The notes beneath the pieces were generated by a model. It did not search any database and was not told where the DNA came from. It saw only the letters and a list, made by a program, of their open reading frames with translations. The translations under genes and the position numbers were made by a program. Shown piece after piece: positions 26,340 to 35,432 of a stretch of DNA of 64,000 nucleotides. Position 1 is the first letter of the stretch, and each line of letters starts with the position of its first letter. Source of the DNA: a bacterium (lineage in GTDB: Bacteria; Hinthialibacterota; Hinthialibacteria; Hinthialibacterales; Hinthialibacteraceae). The stretch spans positions 1 to 64,000 of the forward strand of contig WGLV01000007.1 in the NCBI GenBank assembly GCA_016125385.1, written 5' to 3'.

Positions 26340-29300
26340 ATGGGATATCTTCGCCGGATGGGATTTACGCTCCAAAGCCCCTTCGTCACAGGGGTAATTG
26401 TTTTCGCCGCGTTTTTCGGCGCGATGGCGTATTTCAACCAGGCGGCTCCACTCGTTCCACAGGTGGCGCCGCACAGCGCGACTCCCACGCCGACTCACAC
26501 GCCTTCGCCTCCCGAAGGCCCGTCACCAACCACGACTCCGACTCCGCTGGCGCCCACCGTTACCCGGACGCCCACGCCGCTTCCACCGTCGCCCACGTTT
26601 ACGCCGGCCTGGACGCCCGTCCCCGCACCCAGCACGACGCCGACTCAGGCCCCCAGCGCGACGCCATCTCCGGCGCCGACCGTGACGCCGTCTCCTGAAC
26701 CGTCGCTTACCCCCACGCCGTCCGCCACGCCAACGCCTCCGCCCAGCCCCACGCCGGAAGCGACCCAAACGCCGCCGCCTGCCAGTACGGCTACGCCCGC
26801 CGCCACCGAAACGCCCACGCCGGAGCCTTCGCTAACGCCGACGCAAACCGCTTCGCCCACGGCGACCCTGACGCCCAGCCCTTCGCCCGAGCCGACCCGG
26901 ACGCTCCCCCCGACTCCAACCGAAACCCCGGTTCCAACTGTAACGCCGACCCTGACGCCAACCGCGACCCCAACCGTTACGCCGACGCCGATCCCCACAC
27001 AGGTTCCGCTGAACTTTGCGCCGGTGTTTATTCCAGCGGCGTTGCCGGATTTCATTTTTCAACGGGGTGGAGAAGCGCAAGTTCAGTTCAGGGTCTATGA
27101 CCAGAACGGGGATGAGGTGTCAGTGACGGTCTCGCCGCTTGATGGGGCGAAAGAAGTCCGCGTCACGGCGTCGAGCCTGTTTCTTGACGTCGCGGTTACG
27201 CTGAATTCAACGCTCCCGCCGGGTGACTACACGCTGATGGTTTTCGCCAGCGATGGCCGGCTGTCGAGTTCTCTGAAGATCGCTTACCATATCGAAAGCG
27301 TCGAGCCGACGGAGACGCCCACCCCTGCGCCTGAACCCACCATGACGCCGACGGCGGTCCCCACAATGACTCCGAGCGCCACTCCAGCGCCGCCGGCCAC
27401 GTCGACTCCTGTGCCGACGCGGACGCCAATACCAACATACACTGCGGCCCCCGCGCCCACGCTCACGCCAGCGCCGACGCAAATTCCAACCGTGAAACCA
27501 TCGCCAACCTTCACTCAAACGCCGACTGTGACGCCCACGCCTCGTCCCGCGCCGAGCGCGACGGCCGCCAGAACGCCGACGCCGTCTCCCACGATGACGC
27601 CACGCATCGCGACTCCCACATTGACGCCGCGTGATACGCCGCCGCCAACTCCGACGGTGACGACGACTCCGACGGTGACGACGACTCCCGCCCCGCCGGT
27701 GTTGGCGCGCCTGCCTGACCTGCGCGTAATTGCTGGCGAAGCGCCAGTCGCGGTGTTGATGCCCGGCGATTTCGTCTTTGATCCAGACACGCCGCCGCAC
27801 GAATTGCGCTGGAGCGTTTCGGTTTCAGCCCGGGGCGTTACCGCTGAAGTCGGCGGCGATGGATGGTTGCGTGCGGGAGCCGATGAGCCGGGGATGTATT
27901 CCATTGGAGTTGAAGTTCACGATGACCGTTACACCGGCAGACGCGAACTCTGGTTGAAAGCGTCGCGCTTCATGCTTGGGCGGTTTTACGCTCAGCCGCC
28001 CATTGGAGCCGCGGGCGGAGAGCTCGCGGTAAAACACGAGTCGTTATGGACGACCCCGTTGATTGGCGCTGGCGCGGCTGACGCCCTGATCTGGACGGCG
28101 TCGCTGCAAGACGAGGCGATCGGGTTCGAACCGCTGGATGGCGGCTCCGGAGTGATCGAGACGACCGCCGACGCTGAACAATTGCAGGTCGCGGCGCTGA
28201 TCGCCCGGGCCGGGCCGTCATCAACGCCCCTCCCGCTGGCGAGTCCGTCTCCGTCATTGACTCCCGCGCCCAGCCGGACGCCGGTTTCCATCAAACCGTC
28301 CGCGACGCCAACGCCAGCCGTCGCGTTTGAATCCTGCGGCGAGCAGGCGCGTTTCATTAAGACTAAAACGCTGTCGACCGGACGTTCGCCGATCGATCTC
28401 GCGTCGTTTGATGTGAACCACGATGGGCGGCTCGACTTTCTCGCGGCGAATTACGGCGAAGCGTTCGCAACGTTGCTGCTCAGCGATGGCGAGACGTATC
28501 GCTCCAGCTCGCTGGCCTCGGGCGACGGTTGCCTGAACGCGTTGTGGGCCGATCTCGATCAAGACGGCGAATCCGACGCGATTCTGCTGAGCGGTTATGA
28601 CTCGATGCTCTCGTTTTACCGGGCTAGACCCGGCGGCGGTTTTGAACCGGAGCGCCGTCTGACGCTGCCCGGCCTGGTCAGCCTGCCCGAAGAGCGCTAT
28701 GAGTCGGCGCGCTTGCGCTTTATCGCGGCGGGGCGGTTCACCACACCTGGCGCCGGGACGCAACTCGCGGTGGCGCTGCCCGAGCATATTCTGATATTCC
28801 GCTATGACGGAGAATCGGGTGCGCTTTTATTGTCGAGAGACGTTCTGGTTCCATTCACCCCGCTTCATCTGAATGCGGCTGATATCAACGGCGACGGGCG
28901 CGATGAACTCGTGATCGCGTACGCCAACCCTGAAACGATGGGATTTTATTCACTGGGAGTTGAGGGTCTGGAGACGATCGCCGAACACTCGTTGAGCGAA
29001 GGCTTCTTCGGCAACGCGCCGCAGGACGTGTTGATTCGCGATCTGAATCGCGACGGAACGCCCGATGTGGCCGCGTTGACCTTTGACCGCTCCATTTTCT
29101 GGTGGACCGATCCGCTGACAATCGCCCGCGCTTACCCCGAACGAGTTCGCATGGTCGTCAACGATATGGACGCGGGCGACTTCGATGGAGACGGGGAAGA
29201 TGAACTGATTCTCGCCGGATACGACGTGGAACGGCAAACTCCCGCGCTGGGGATGCTCTGCGGCGAAGGATCCGGCCATTGGAGGGCTCTGACGGTGTCG

Positions 29301-29438
29301 CCTCTCTCTCAGGCATTCGCTATCGGGCGTCTTTATTCACTGGCCGTGACGGATATCAACGGCGATGGCAGGCTTGATTTCGTCCTGCTGAATCAGGCTG
29401 AAAACGAACTGGTGTTTTTTGAAAATCAGCCTCGTTAA
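26340..29438 (+). CDS. Giant Thr/Pro-repeat surface protein with FG-GAP repeats
   Basis: The 1032-residue protein is probably anchored in the membrane and displayed on the outside. A hydrophobic segment (about residues 12-32) is followed by two long TPTP-type low-complexity tracts, about 45-222 and 323-458. Between them lies an Ig/cadherin-like module (about 225-320: FQRGGEAQVQFRVYDQNGDE, GDYTLMVFASDGRLSSS). A second such module follows at about 460-545. The C-terminal 350 residues hold at least five FG-GAP/VCBS units with calcium-type loops DVNHDGRLDF, DINGDGRDEL, DLNRDGTPDV, DFDGDGEDEL and DINGDGRLDF, expected to form an integrin-alpha-like propeller. The Thr/Pro tracts look like O-glycosylatable stalks. 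The start is uncertain: another ATG lies six codons in, and no ribosome site is clear. Function unknown; adhesion is a reasonable guess. Confidence 0.8.
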   Translation: MGYLRRMGFTLQSPFVTGVIVFAAFFGAMAYFNQAAPLVPQVAPHSATPTPTHTPSPPEGPSPTTTPTPLAPTVTRTPTPLPPSPTFTPAWTPVPAPSTTPTQAPSATPSPAPTVTPSPEPSLTPTPSATPTPPPSPTPEATQTPPPASTATPAATETPTPEPSLTPTQTASPTATLTPSPSPEPTRTLPPTPTETPVPTVTPTLTPTATPTVTPTPIPTQVPLNFAPVFIPAALPDFIFQRGGEAQVQFRVYDQNGDEVSVTVSPLDGAKEVRVTASSLFLDVAVTLNSTLPPGDYTLMVFASDGRLSSSLKIAYHIESVEPTETPTPAPEPTMTPTAVPTMTPSATPAPPATSTPVPTRTPIPTYTAAPAPTLTPAPTQIPTVKPSPTFTQTPTVTPTPRPAPSATAARTPTPSPTMTPRIATPTLTPRDTPPPTPTVTTTPTVTTTPAPPVLARLPDLRVIAGEAPVAVLMPGDFVFDPDTPPHELRWSVSVSARGVTAEVGGDGWLRAGADEPGMYSIGVEVHDDRYTGRRELWLKASRFMLGRFYAQPPIGAAGGELAVKHESLWTTPLIGAGAADALIWTASLQDEAIGFEPLDGGSGVIETTADAEQLQVAALIARAGPSSTPLPLASPSPSLTPAPSRTPVSIKPSATPTPAVAFESCGEQARFIKTKTLSTGRSPIDLASFDVNHDGRLDFLAANYGEAFATLLLSDGETYRSSSLASGDGCLNALWADLDQDGESDAILLSGYDSMLSFYRARPGGGFEPERRLTLPGLVSLPEERYESARLRFIAAGRFTTPGAGTQLAVALPEHILIFRYDGESGALLLSRDVLVPFTPLHLNAADINGDGRDELVIAYANPETMGFYSLGVEGLETIAEHSLSEGFFGNAPQDVLIRDLNRDGTPDVAALTFDRSIFWWTDPLTIARAYPERVRMVVNDMDAGDFDGDGEDELILAGYDVERQTPALGMLCGEGSGHWRALTVSPLSQAFAIGRLYSLAVTDINGDGRLDFVLLNQAENELVFFENQPR

Positions 29439-29547
29439 ATCTCTGAGCCTCTTTTTCGCGCCCTGTATATAAAACCTTCCATGATGCGGCAATCCATCCC
29501 CGTGCGTAAAATGGCGATAATTATGGAGCTAAAACACTATAGCGTTG

Positions 29548-29556
29548 TGATATAAT
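29548..29556 (+). promoter_or_regulatory. Extended -10 promoter for the hybrid kinase gene
   Basis: TGATATAAT is a perfect extended -10 (TG-n-TATAAT), about 148 bases before the kinase start. Extended -10 promoters tolerate the poor -35 seen here. Confidence 0.5.
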
Positions 29557-29703
29557 AACGCAGCCTTGAAATTATGCGCGGGCAATCCATTTTTATGTCA
29601 GTAAGAGATTGCGTCGATAATGAAACTTTTGATGGATCAAAACCGGGCAATCGTGCTACTATTCCGCCAGATATTGTATTGATTTTTTCTATTGGACGCC
29701 CAA

Positions 29704-31707
29704 ATGACACTGGATTCGATCCGCATCAATCGCCTGTTCATGGTCTTTATTCTGTATGGATTGTTTCTTGTATCTATACAGGTTGGAGACGAATTCTTCG
29801 ATTTGGGCAAATACTGGGAAGGCGCATTCAACCTGATCGGTTGTGTGTTTTTCCTGTCCCTCTTCATATTTATCTGCCGTCATCAAATCCGCTTTAATCG
29901 AATTACCTTCATTTTTGGAATCCTGCTTTTTCTCGTTTTCATGTGGTTTGTGTTCGACTTTACTGAAGAAGTCCCCGAATTACGCAGCGTGCCAGTCTTC
30001 GGCGAAGACAGCCGGGTCCGGCGGTTTCTGGAAACGGTGATTCTGATCGGTATTTTATGGGTTTACCTGTTGGGGGTTTACCTGTCCCTGATAGAAATCA
30101 ACGACTATCGCGATCAGTTGGTTGGTGAAACCGCGAAACTTAAAGCCGTCGAAGAAGCGCTGAAGCAGGAATCGAATTTTACCCGGCAGGTGATCGAGAG
30201 CGCGGCGGAAGGCATGTGCGTCAATCACCGGGTTGAAGGGTCTCCCCACGCCCGCTTTACCTTATGGAACCGGCGCATGGAGGAAATCACCGGGTACACC
30301 CTTGAAGAGATTAATGAGCTAGGCTGGACCCCCACGATGTACCCCGAGCCCGAATATCAGAAAAAAGCCTTCGATCGCCTCGAAGCCATGCGCAATGGCG
30401 ATCACCTGTGCGCCGAAGAGTGGACCATCACTCGCTCGAATGGCGAAAAACGGGTGATTTCGATCTCGACCACGACGCTCTACATGGATGGGCTCGAACC
30501 GCACGTGCTGGCGGTGATGACCGACGTCACCGACAAAAAACAACTCGAGAGTCAGCTCGCCCAGGCGCAGAAAATGGAGGCGATCGGGACGCTGGCGGGC
30601 GGCATCGCGCACGACTTCAACAACATCCTGATGGGCATCATGGGCTATACCGACATCGTCGCGTCGCGCCTGCCGAAAGGCGGCGATTTGTGGAACTATC
30701 AGCAGTGCGTCATTCAGGCCGCGATCCGCGCCAAGGAACTTGTGCAGCAGATTCTGTCGTTCAGCCGCCAATCCGATGAAACGCGCAGACCGATGAACGT
30801 CGTCCCGCTGATTCGTGAGTCGCTCAAACTGCTGCGCTCCACCATCCCCGCCAATATTGAAATTCATGAAGACGTGTCGCCGCAATGCGGTCTGGTTAAC
30901 GCAAACCCGACGCTCATCCACCAGATCGTCATGAATCTCTGCACCAACGCCTACCAGGCCATGCGCGACCAGAACGGCGTGCTGTCCGTTTCAGTGAGAC
31001 CCCGCATCGTCGATAAGCCGATGCGAACCGTGGAAGGAACCTTCGCCGCGCCGGGCGATTATCTGATGATCGAAGTGCGCGACACCGGTGTCGGCATGCG
31101 TCCTGATATCCAGGAAAAAATCTTTGAACCGTATTTCACCACCAAGCGGGCTGGTGAAGGCACCGGCCTCGGGCTCGCCGTCGTGCATGGCGTGGTGAGC
31201 GGCATGGAAGGTTTTATCACTTTGGAGAGCAAGGTCGGCGAAGGCTCGGCGTTCGGCGTGTATCTGCCCGAAAACAAAGTGGACGATACCGCTTTGGACG
31301 CGCTTTTTGATGATACGCCGCCTGTGGGCGATGAGCGCGTCATGGTGATTGATGATGAAGAATCGCTGGTCAACCTGATGAACGCCATGCTGACGGAACT
31401 CGGGTATCAGGCGTTTCCGTTTAACGACCCCCAGGAAGCCATGCGGCGCTTTTTCGATGATCCTTCGTTCTACGATCTGGTGATCGTTGACATGACGCTG
31501 CCCCGGTTGACCGGCGAGCGCCTCGCCGCCCAGTTCTGGAGCGTCCGGCCCGAGTTGCCTGTCGTGCTCTGTACCGGCTATAACGAAACCATCAATGAAG
31601 ACCGGGCCAAATCGATCGGGTTCCGGGCTTTTTTAACCAAGCCGTTCACCAAAGCCGATCTGGCGCGCGTGGTGAGGCGTGCGCTTGACGATGAACCTTC
31701 CATCTGA
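29704..31707 (+). CDS. Membrane hybrid sensor histidine kinase
   Basis: A 667-residue sensor. Four hydrophobic helices occupy about residues 10-135 (including LFMVFILYGLFLVSIQV, LIGCVFFLSLFIFI and ILIGILWVYLLGVYL) with little periplasmic loop, implying sensing in or near the membrane. A short coiled coil leads to a PAS domain (about 155-280), a HisKA domain with the phospho-acceptor in GTLAGGIAHDFNNIL, and an HATPase domain with N box IVMNLCTNAYQAM, G1 DTGVGM and G2 GEGTGLGLAVV. A receiver domain at about 540-660 has acidic residues IDDEE, phospho-Asp in LVIVDMTLP and Lys in TKPF. The receiver is C-terminal, so phosphotransfer to a separate partner is expected. No response regulator is adjacent. 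The ATG at 29,704 is preferred over an upstream TTG. Confidence 0.93.
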   Translation: MTLDSIRINRLFMVFILYGLFLVSIQVGDEFFDLGKYWEGAFNLIGCVFFLSLFIFICRHQIRFNRITFIFGILLFLVFMWFVFDFTEEVPELRSVPVFGEDSRVRRFLETVILIGILWVYLLGVYLSLIEINDYRDQLVGETAKLKAVEEALKQESNFTRQVIESAAEGMCVNHRVEGSPHARFTLWNRRMEEITGYTLEEINELGWTPTMYPEPEYQKKAFDRLEAMRNGDHLCAEEWTITRSNGEKRVISISTTTLYMDGLEPHVLAVMTDVTDKKQLESQLAQAQKMEAIGTLAGGIAHDFNNILMGIMGYTDIVASRLPKGGDLWNYQQCVIQAAIRAKELVQQILSFSRQSDETRRPMNVVPLIRESLKLLRSTIPANIEIHEDVSPQCGLVNANPTLIHQIVMNLCTNAYQAMRDQNGVLSVSVRPRIVDKPMRTVEGTFAAPGDYLMIEVRDTGVGMRPDIQEKIFEPYFTTKRAGEGTGLGLAVVHGVVSGMEGFITLESKVGEGSAFGVYLPENKVDDTALDALFDDTPPVGDERVMVIDDEESLVNLMNAMLTELGYQAFPFNDPQEAMRRFFDDPSFYDLVIVDMTLPRLTGERLAAQFWSVRPELPVVLCTGYNETINEDRAKSIGFRAFLTKPFTKADLARVVRRALDDEPSI

Positions 31708-31757
31708 AGTCTCGTTTTTTCATGAATCATCCCCCCGCGTTCATCCGGGCCGGGCGC

Positions 31758-31763
31758 TATAAT
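31758..31763 (+). promoter_or_regulatory. Candidate -10 element for era
   Basis: A perfect TATAAT ends 41 bases before the era ATG. The -35 region is C-rich and poor. Confidence 0.4.
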
Positions 31764-31804
31764 CAACTCGGTTGCCTTATCACTTTCCTGAAACGCGGAT
31801 TTCC

Positions 31805-32716
31805 ATGAACTCATCAGAACACAAGTCCGGATACGCGGCGCTGATCGGCCGCCCCAACGTCGGTAAATCGACCCTGCTTAACGCGGTGTTGCGCCATAAA
31901 CTGTCCGCGGTGACGCCGCGCGCTCAAACCACCCGAAACCGCATCTTCGGCGTCTTCGATCGCGACGACTGCCAGATCGTATTTCAGGATACGCCCGGCA
32001 TTCTCGCGCCGCGCGACGCGATGCACGACTTCATGCTGACCGAAGCGGAAAACGCGTTGAGCGACGCCGACGTCGCGATATGGATCATCGATGGAACCAA
32101 GGGCGTCAACGAAGCCGAACGTTCGCTGACCATGAAGGCGCTGGAGGGACGCGGCCTTCCGCTGATCGTCGTATTCAACAAGATGGACGTCGTTCCGATG
32201 GAAAAGCGCGCCGAGCTGCAACAGCAGGAGGCGATCGCCGCCGAACTCAACCCCGCGTCGATTCACTATATCGCCGCGCTGTACGGCGATGGCGTCGAAG
32301 CGCTGCTTGACGATATTCTCAGCCACCTTCAGCCCGGCCCCAAGTTTTTTCCGCCCGAACAACTGAGCGACCGCGCCGAGCGCTTTTTCGTGGAAGAAAT
32401 CATCCGCGAAAAAGCCTTTCTGCTGTTGCATGACGAAGTGCCTTATTCGCTGGCGGTTCAGATCGAGACCATGAAAGAGCGCGGCAACGGCGTCACCGCC
32501 ATTCAGGCGGCGATTCACGTCGAGCGCGATTCACAAAAAGGCATCGTCCTCGGCCGGGGCGGCGCCATGATCAAACAGATCGGCACCGAAGCCCGAATCG
32601 AACTCGAAGAGTTTCTCGGCGTGAAGGTTTTTCTTGAGTTGTGGGTCCGCGTGACGCCCAAGTGGCGAAAAAAAGCCAATCGATTGAAAGAATTCGGCTA
32701 TGCGGAGAGCGATTGA
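31805..32716 (+). CDS. era: GTPase Era
   Basis: A 303-residue essential GTPase that binds the 3' end of 16S rRNA during 30S maturation. G1 is GRPNVGKST, G2 lies in RAQTTRNRI, G3 in QDTPGI and G4 in FNKMDV. The C-terminal KH domain holds KGIVLGRGGAMIKQIG and FLGVKVFLELWVRV. The start is set at 31,805 (MNSSEHKSGYAALIGRPNVG), since the 11 upstream in-frame codons have no family match. Length is normal. It stands alone, without the usual rnc or recO neighbours. Confidence 0.97.
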   Translation: MNSSEHKSGYAALIGRPNVGKSTLLNAVLRHKLSAVTPRAQTTRNRIFGVFDRDDCQIVFQDTPGILAPRDAMHDFMLTEAENALSDADVAIWIIDGTKGVNEAERSLTMKALEGRGLPLIVVFNKMDVVPMEKRAELQQQEAIAAELNPASIHYIAALYGDGVEALLDDILSHLQPGPKFFPPEQLSDRAERFFVEEIIREKAFLLLHDEVPYSLAVQIETMKERGNGVTAIQAAIHVERDSQKGIVLGRGGAMIKQIGTEARIELEEFLGVKVFLELWVRVTPKWRKKANRLKEFGYAESD

Positions 32717-32847
32717 GGTCACTGGCCTGAGCGGTTAAGTAAATTTTTATCTAACTTGCTCATCCTTATGGATTTTTAATGTTATATTGCATGTAATTGT
32801 TGATCCGGCGCGACCTAAATTTTATGATTGGAATTGTGTAAACTGTA

Positions 32848-32876
32848 TTGACATTGAATCGATCCCCTTTTAGACT
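32848..32876 (+). promoter_or_regulatory. Sigma-70-type promoter for the pseudopilin gene
   Basis: A consensus TTGACA and a TAGACT box are separated by exactly 17 bases, placing the transcript start near 32,883, about 40 bases before the ATG. Confidence 0.65.
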
Positions 32877-32922
32877 GGTTGCAGGGTTGATCTCGTAGGG
32901 TAGGTCATGGGGAGGTAAAGGC

Positions 32923-33510
32923 ATGCCCATCAAACCCGCGTTCTCCGCGGTGGAACTGTTGTTGGTGGCGGGAATCTCCGCCATCCTTGTGGCCATCGCC
33001 GTGCCCGGATACCTCGACGCCAAGGTTCGCGCTGAAGTCGTCGACGTGAAGTGGACCCTCAAGGTGATCAACGATGGCTTGATTCAATATCACCTCGAAT
33101 CAAGCGACTTCCCCGAAGCTCCCAGTATGCAGAGCCCCAAACCGCTGTTGCGTCTGTATGACGGCAACATGCTGACCCAGGAACCGGTCGACCGCTTTAA
33201 AAAAGGCCTGAAGGGCATGGGCGGTTTTTATGACGACGTCCTGATCGGTTACGATTACATCGACCCCAACAATCGTCTGTATCGCGGCTATCACGCGCGC
33301 CTCACCGCCAAGGTCGGCGTTCCGCGCTCCAGCTATAATTCAAAATACTGGATTCTGAAAAGCATTGGCCCCGATCAGACCGATTTCCGCGATGAGGCCC
33401 AGGGACGGCTCAGCGGCGTGCCGAACGAAATGGGCGTCGTCGATTACGACCCCACCAACGGAACCTTCAGTCTGGGTGAAATCACCCGCTCACAGTACGG
33501 CGTTTTCTGA
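32923..33510 (+). CDS. Type II secretion/type IV pilus pseudopilin-like protein
   Basis: A 195-residue secreted or pilus protein with a prepilin N-terminus: short basic leader, then AFSAVELLLVAGISAILVAI with the conserved Glu at position +5 of the mature form. The residue before the predicted cleavage site is Ala instead of the usual Gly, and FTLIE is replaced by FSAVE. After the helix comes AVPGYLDAKVRAEVVDVKWT, matching the DxxxAxVRAK element of the pilins at 41,278 and 42,092. The globular part is a short pseudopilin domain with proline- and tyrosine-rich loops. The T2SS machinery is not nearby. The gene has its own good promoter. Confidence 0.82.
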   Translation: MPIKPAFSAVELLLVAGISAILVAIAVPGYLDAKVRAEVVDVKWTLKVINDGLIQYHLESSDFPEAPSMQSPKPLLRLYDGNMLTQEPVDRFKKGLKGMGGFYDDVLIGYDYIDPNNRLYRGYHARLTAKVGVPRSSYNSKYWILKSIGPDQTDFRDEAQGRLSGVPNEMGVVDYDPTNGTFSLGEITRSQYGVF

Positions 33511-33535
33511 TTCGCGCCGGATAAATCGAACCTCT

Positions 33536-33576
33536 CACGGGCTGCGGGCGTTGCGCTTCGCGGCCCGTGTTGTGTT
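33536..33576 (+). terminator. Terminator-like hairpin after the pseudopilin gene
   Basis: CACGGGCTGCG and CGCGGCCCGTG pair with one mismatch around a 12-base loop, followed by TTGTGTTT. The T-tract is broken. Confidence 0.45.
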
Positions 33577-33665
33577 TAAGGGTTTTTATGGATTGCCTTC
33601 CCCCTCCGCTTCAAATACGCTGACAATCTAAACAACGTTGTTTCACACGAATTAGGAGGGGAAGA

Positions 33666-34289
33666 ATGTTGCAGGTGCTTTCATTTCCGGTTGGGGCGCT
33701 GATGGCGAATTGTCACGTCTTGTTTAACGCCGCCACCATGAACGGCGTGGTGATCGACCCCGGCGACGAGGGGCCGCGCATCGAAGCGATCTTGAAAGAA
33801 GATGGAATCACGCCGGTGATGATTCTCAACACCCACGGCCACGGCGACCACATCGGCGCCAACGCTCACCTCAAGAAAACCTACGGCGTTCCGATCATGA
33901 TTCATGAGGGCGACGCCGGCATGCTGACCGATCCGGAGGCGAATCTCTCGATCTTCATCGGGCTTGAAATCGTATCGCCGCCCGCCGATCGGATTCTTCA
34001 GGACGGCGACAAGATCGAGTTTGAAGAGTGGACTCTCGCGGTGCTTCACACGCCCGGCCACAGCCCCGGCGGCGTTTCGTTTTTCGTTGAAGACCGGTTG
34101 TTCAGCGGCGACGCGCTGTTCAAAGGCTCGATCGGACGCAGCGATCTGCCCGGCGCGTCGCATGAAACACTGATGGCCAGTCTGCGCGATAAACTGATGA
34201 CGCTGCCCGATGAGGTGGTGGTGTATCCGGGGCATGGCCCCAACACCACCATCGGCGACGAGCGCCGTGAAAACCCGTTTCTGATCTGA
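33666..34289 (+). CDS. Metallo-beta-lactamase-fold hydrolase (glyoxalase II-like)
   Basis: A 207-residue zinc hydrolase of the YcbL/glyoxalase II-like group. The dinuclear metal motif THGHGDHIGAN (H-x-H-x-D-H), a downstream His in HTPGHSPGG, Asp in FSGDALFKGSIGRSDLPG, and the final PGHGPNTTIGDERRENPF match the family order. Length is typical of the short YcbL group, which lacks the glutathione-binding C-terminal domain of true glyoxalase II. The ATG at 33,666 follows AGGAGGGG at a good distance. A thioester substrate is likely but not proved. It lies 35 bases ahead of the recombinase gene. Confidence 0.92.
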   Translation: MLQVLSFPVGALMANCHVLFNAATMNGVVIDPGDEGPRIEAILKEDGITPVMILNTHGHGDHIGANAHLKKTYGVPIMIHEGDAGMLTDPEANLSIFIGLEIVSPPADRILQDGDKIEFEEWTLAVLHTPGHSPGGVSFFVEDRLFSGDALFKGSIGRSDLPGASHETLMASLRDKLMTLPDEVVVYPGHGPNTTIGDERRENPFLI

Positions 34290-34324
34290 GGTTCGAGAAA
34301 TCAGTCGTTGCGGTATATATCGAT

Positions 34325-35263
34325 ATGAATGAAAAAGCCGAGCGCCCCAGGCCCAGGCCGCTGCATCCCCGCCTGCGTGAGTTTATCGACTACATGCGCA
34401 TCGAGCGGGGCGCGTCGGCCGCCACCTGCGACGCCTATCGACGCGACCTGCTTCAACATCTCGCGTTTCTCGAGCGGCGCGGCGCGGCGTTTCCCGAGGG
34501 CGTGACCTGTGAAGACGTATCGGCTTTTTTCGACGAATTGATGATCGAAGGGCTGCGGCCTTCCAGCATCGCGCGCAAGACTTCGGCGCTGCGCCGCATG
34601 TATCAGTATTTCGCGCAGGAAAAATACCTCGCCGAAGACCCCACCCGCCTGCTGCGCAACGCTTCCGCGCCCAAACGCTTCAAAGGCTCGCTCACTGAAG
34701 ACGAGATGCAACGCCTGATCGACGCCACTGAAAACGAACCCGACGACGCGTTGCGTCTGCGCGACCGCGCCATGATCGAGCTGATCTACGCCACCGGGCT
34801 GCGCGTGTCTGAACTGCTTTCGCTGCGGCCCGGCGACCTTAACTTTCAGTTCAACTATCTGCGCACGGTGGGCAAGGGAAACAAAGAGCGCCTGACGCCC
34901 TTTCACGAGCGCGCCGCCGCCAAGGTGACTGAATACCTGCGGCGCGGGCGGGCGGAGTTATGCCGTAAAGCCGACGGCGGCACGCTGTTCGTGAATCGCT
35001 TCGGCAAAAAACTCTCACGCATGGGGTTCTGGAAAACGTTGCGCAAGTACGCGCTGCTGGCGGGAATCACCGCAGAGCTGACGCCTCATACCCTGCGCCA
35101 CACCTTCGCGACTCATCTGCTCAACCACGGCGCCGACCTGCGCGTCCTTCAGGAGCTGCTGGGCCACTCCAGCATCAACACCACCGAGATCTACACCCAC
35201 CTCGACGAACGCCGCATGACCGAACTGCACAAACAATTCCACCCGAGAAATAAGAAGAAATGA
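34325..35263 (+). CDS. Tyrosine recombinase, XerC/XerD type
   Basis: The 312-residue site-specific recombinase probably resolves chromosome dimers at dif. The N-terminal SAM-like core-binding domain (about residues 20-105) is followed by the catalytic domain with Arg in ATGLRVSELLSL, Lys in VGKGNKERLTP, His-x-x-Arg in TPHTLRHTFATHLL, His in LGHSSI and nucleophile Tyr in TTEIYTHL. All catalytic residues are present. Length fits XerC/XerD with a short N-terminal extension. No integrase-like flanking signs (tRNA, att repeats) are seen, so a housekeeping Xer function is favoured. XerC and XerD cannot be told apart here. Confidence 0.93.
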   Translation: MNEKAERPRPRPLHPRLREFIDYMRIERGASAATCDAYRRDLLQHLAFLERRGAAFPEGVTCEDVSAFFDELMIEGLRPSSIARKTSALRRMYQYFAQEKYLAEDPTRLLRNASAPKRFKGSLTEDEMQRLIDATENEPDDALRLRDRAMIELIYATGLRVSELLSLRPGDLNFQFNYLRTVGKGNKERLTPFHERAAAKVTEYLRRGRAELCRKADGGTLFVNRFGKKLSRMGFWKTLRKYALLAGITAELTPHTLRHTFATHLLNHGADLRVLQELLGHSSINTTEIYTHLDERRMTELHKQFHPRNKKK

Positions 35264-35380
35264 GCAGATAAAACGCATCCGGCGGCTTCATCACAAAATG
35301 AACTTAACGATATGACCTATGCGGAACATACAGGTAAACACTTCACTGATTATCCTGAATTCCTTCCCCCCCCAACAAAC

Positions 35381-35408
35381 AACGGGGCGGTCGATCGACC
35401 GCCCCGTT
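35381..35408 (-). terminator. Terminator-like hairpin after the secreted protein gene
   Basis: A perfect palindromic AACGGGGCGGTCGA/TCGACCGCCCCGTT hairpin, 24 bases past the minus-strand stop codon, with TTGTTTGTT next on that strand. The outer 11 bases of each arm match the rpsI terminator. Confidence 0.65.
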
Positions 35409-35432
35409 CGCATTCGATATAATTCGGTTTGC

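Noticed and set aside
26645-27800. Long minus-strand frames (Val/Gly- and Arg-rich) opposite the Thr/Pro tracts
   Set aside because: Direct result of repetitive ACG-CCG-type codons; the sense frame has FG-GAP and Ig-like domains.
34325-35263. Tyrosine recombinase as an integrase of a mobile element
   Set aside because: No tRNA target, attachment repeats or phage genes nearby; sequence fits XerC/XerD housekeeping recombinases.
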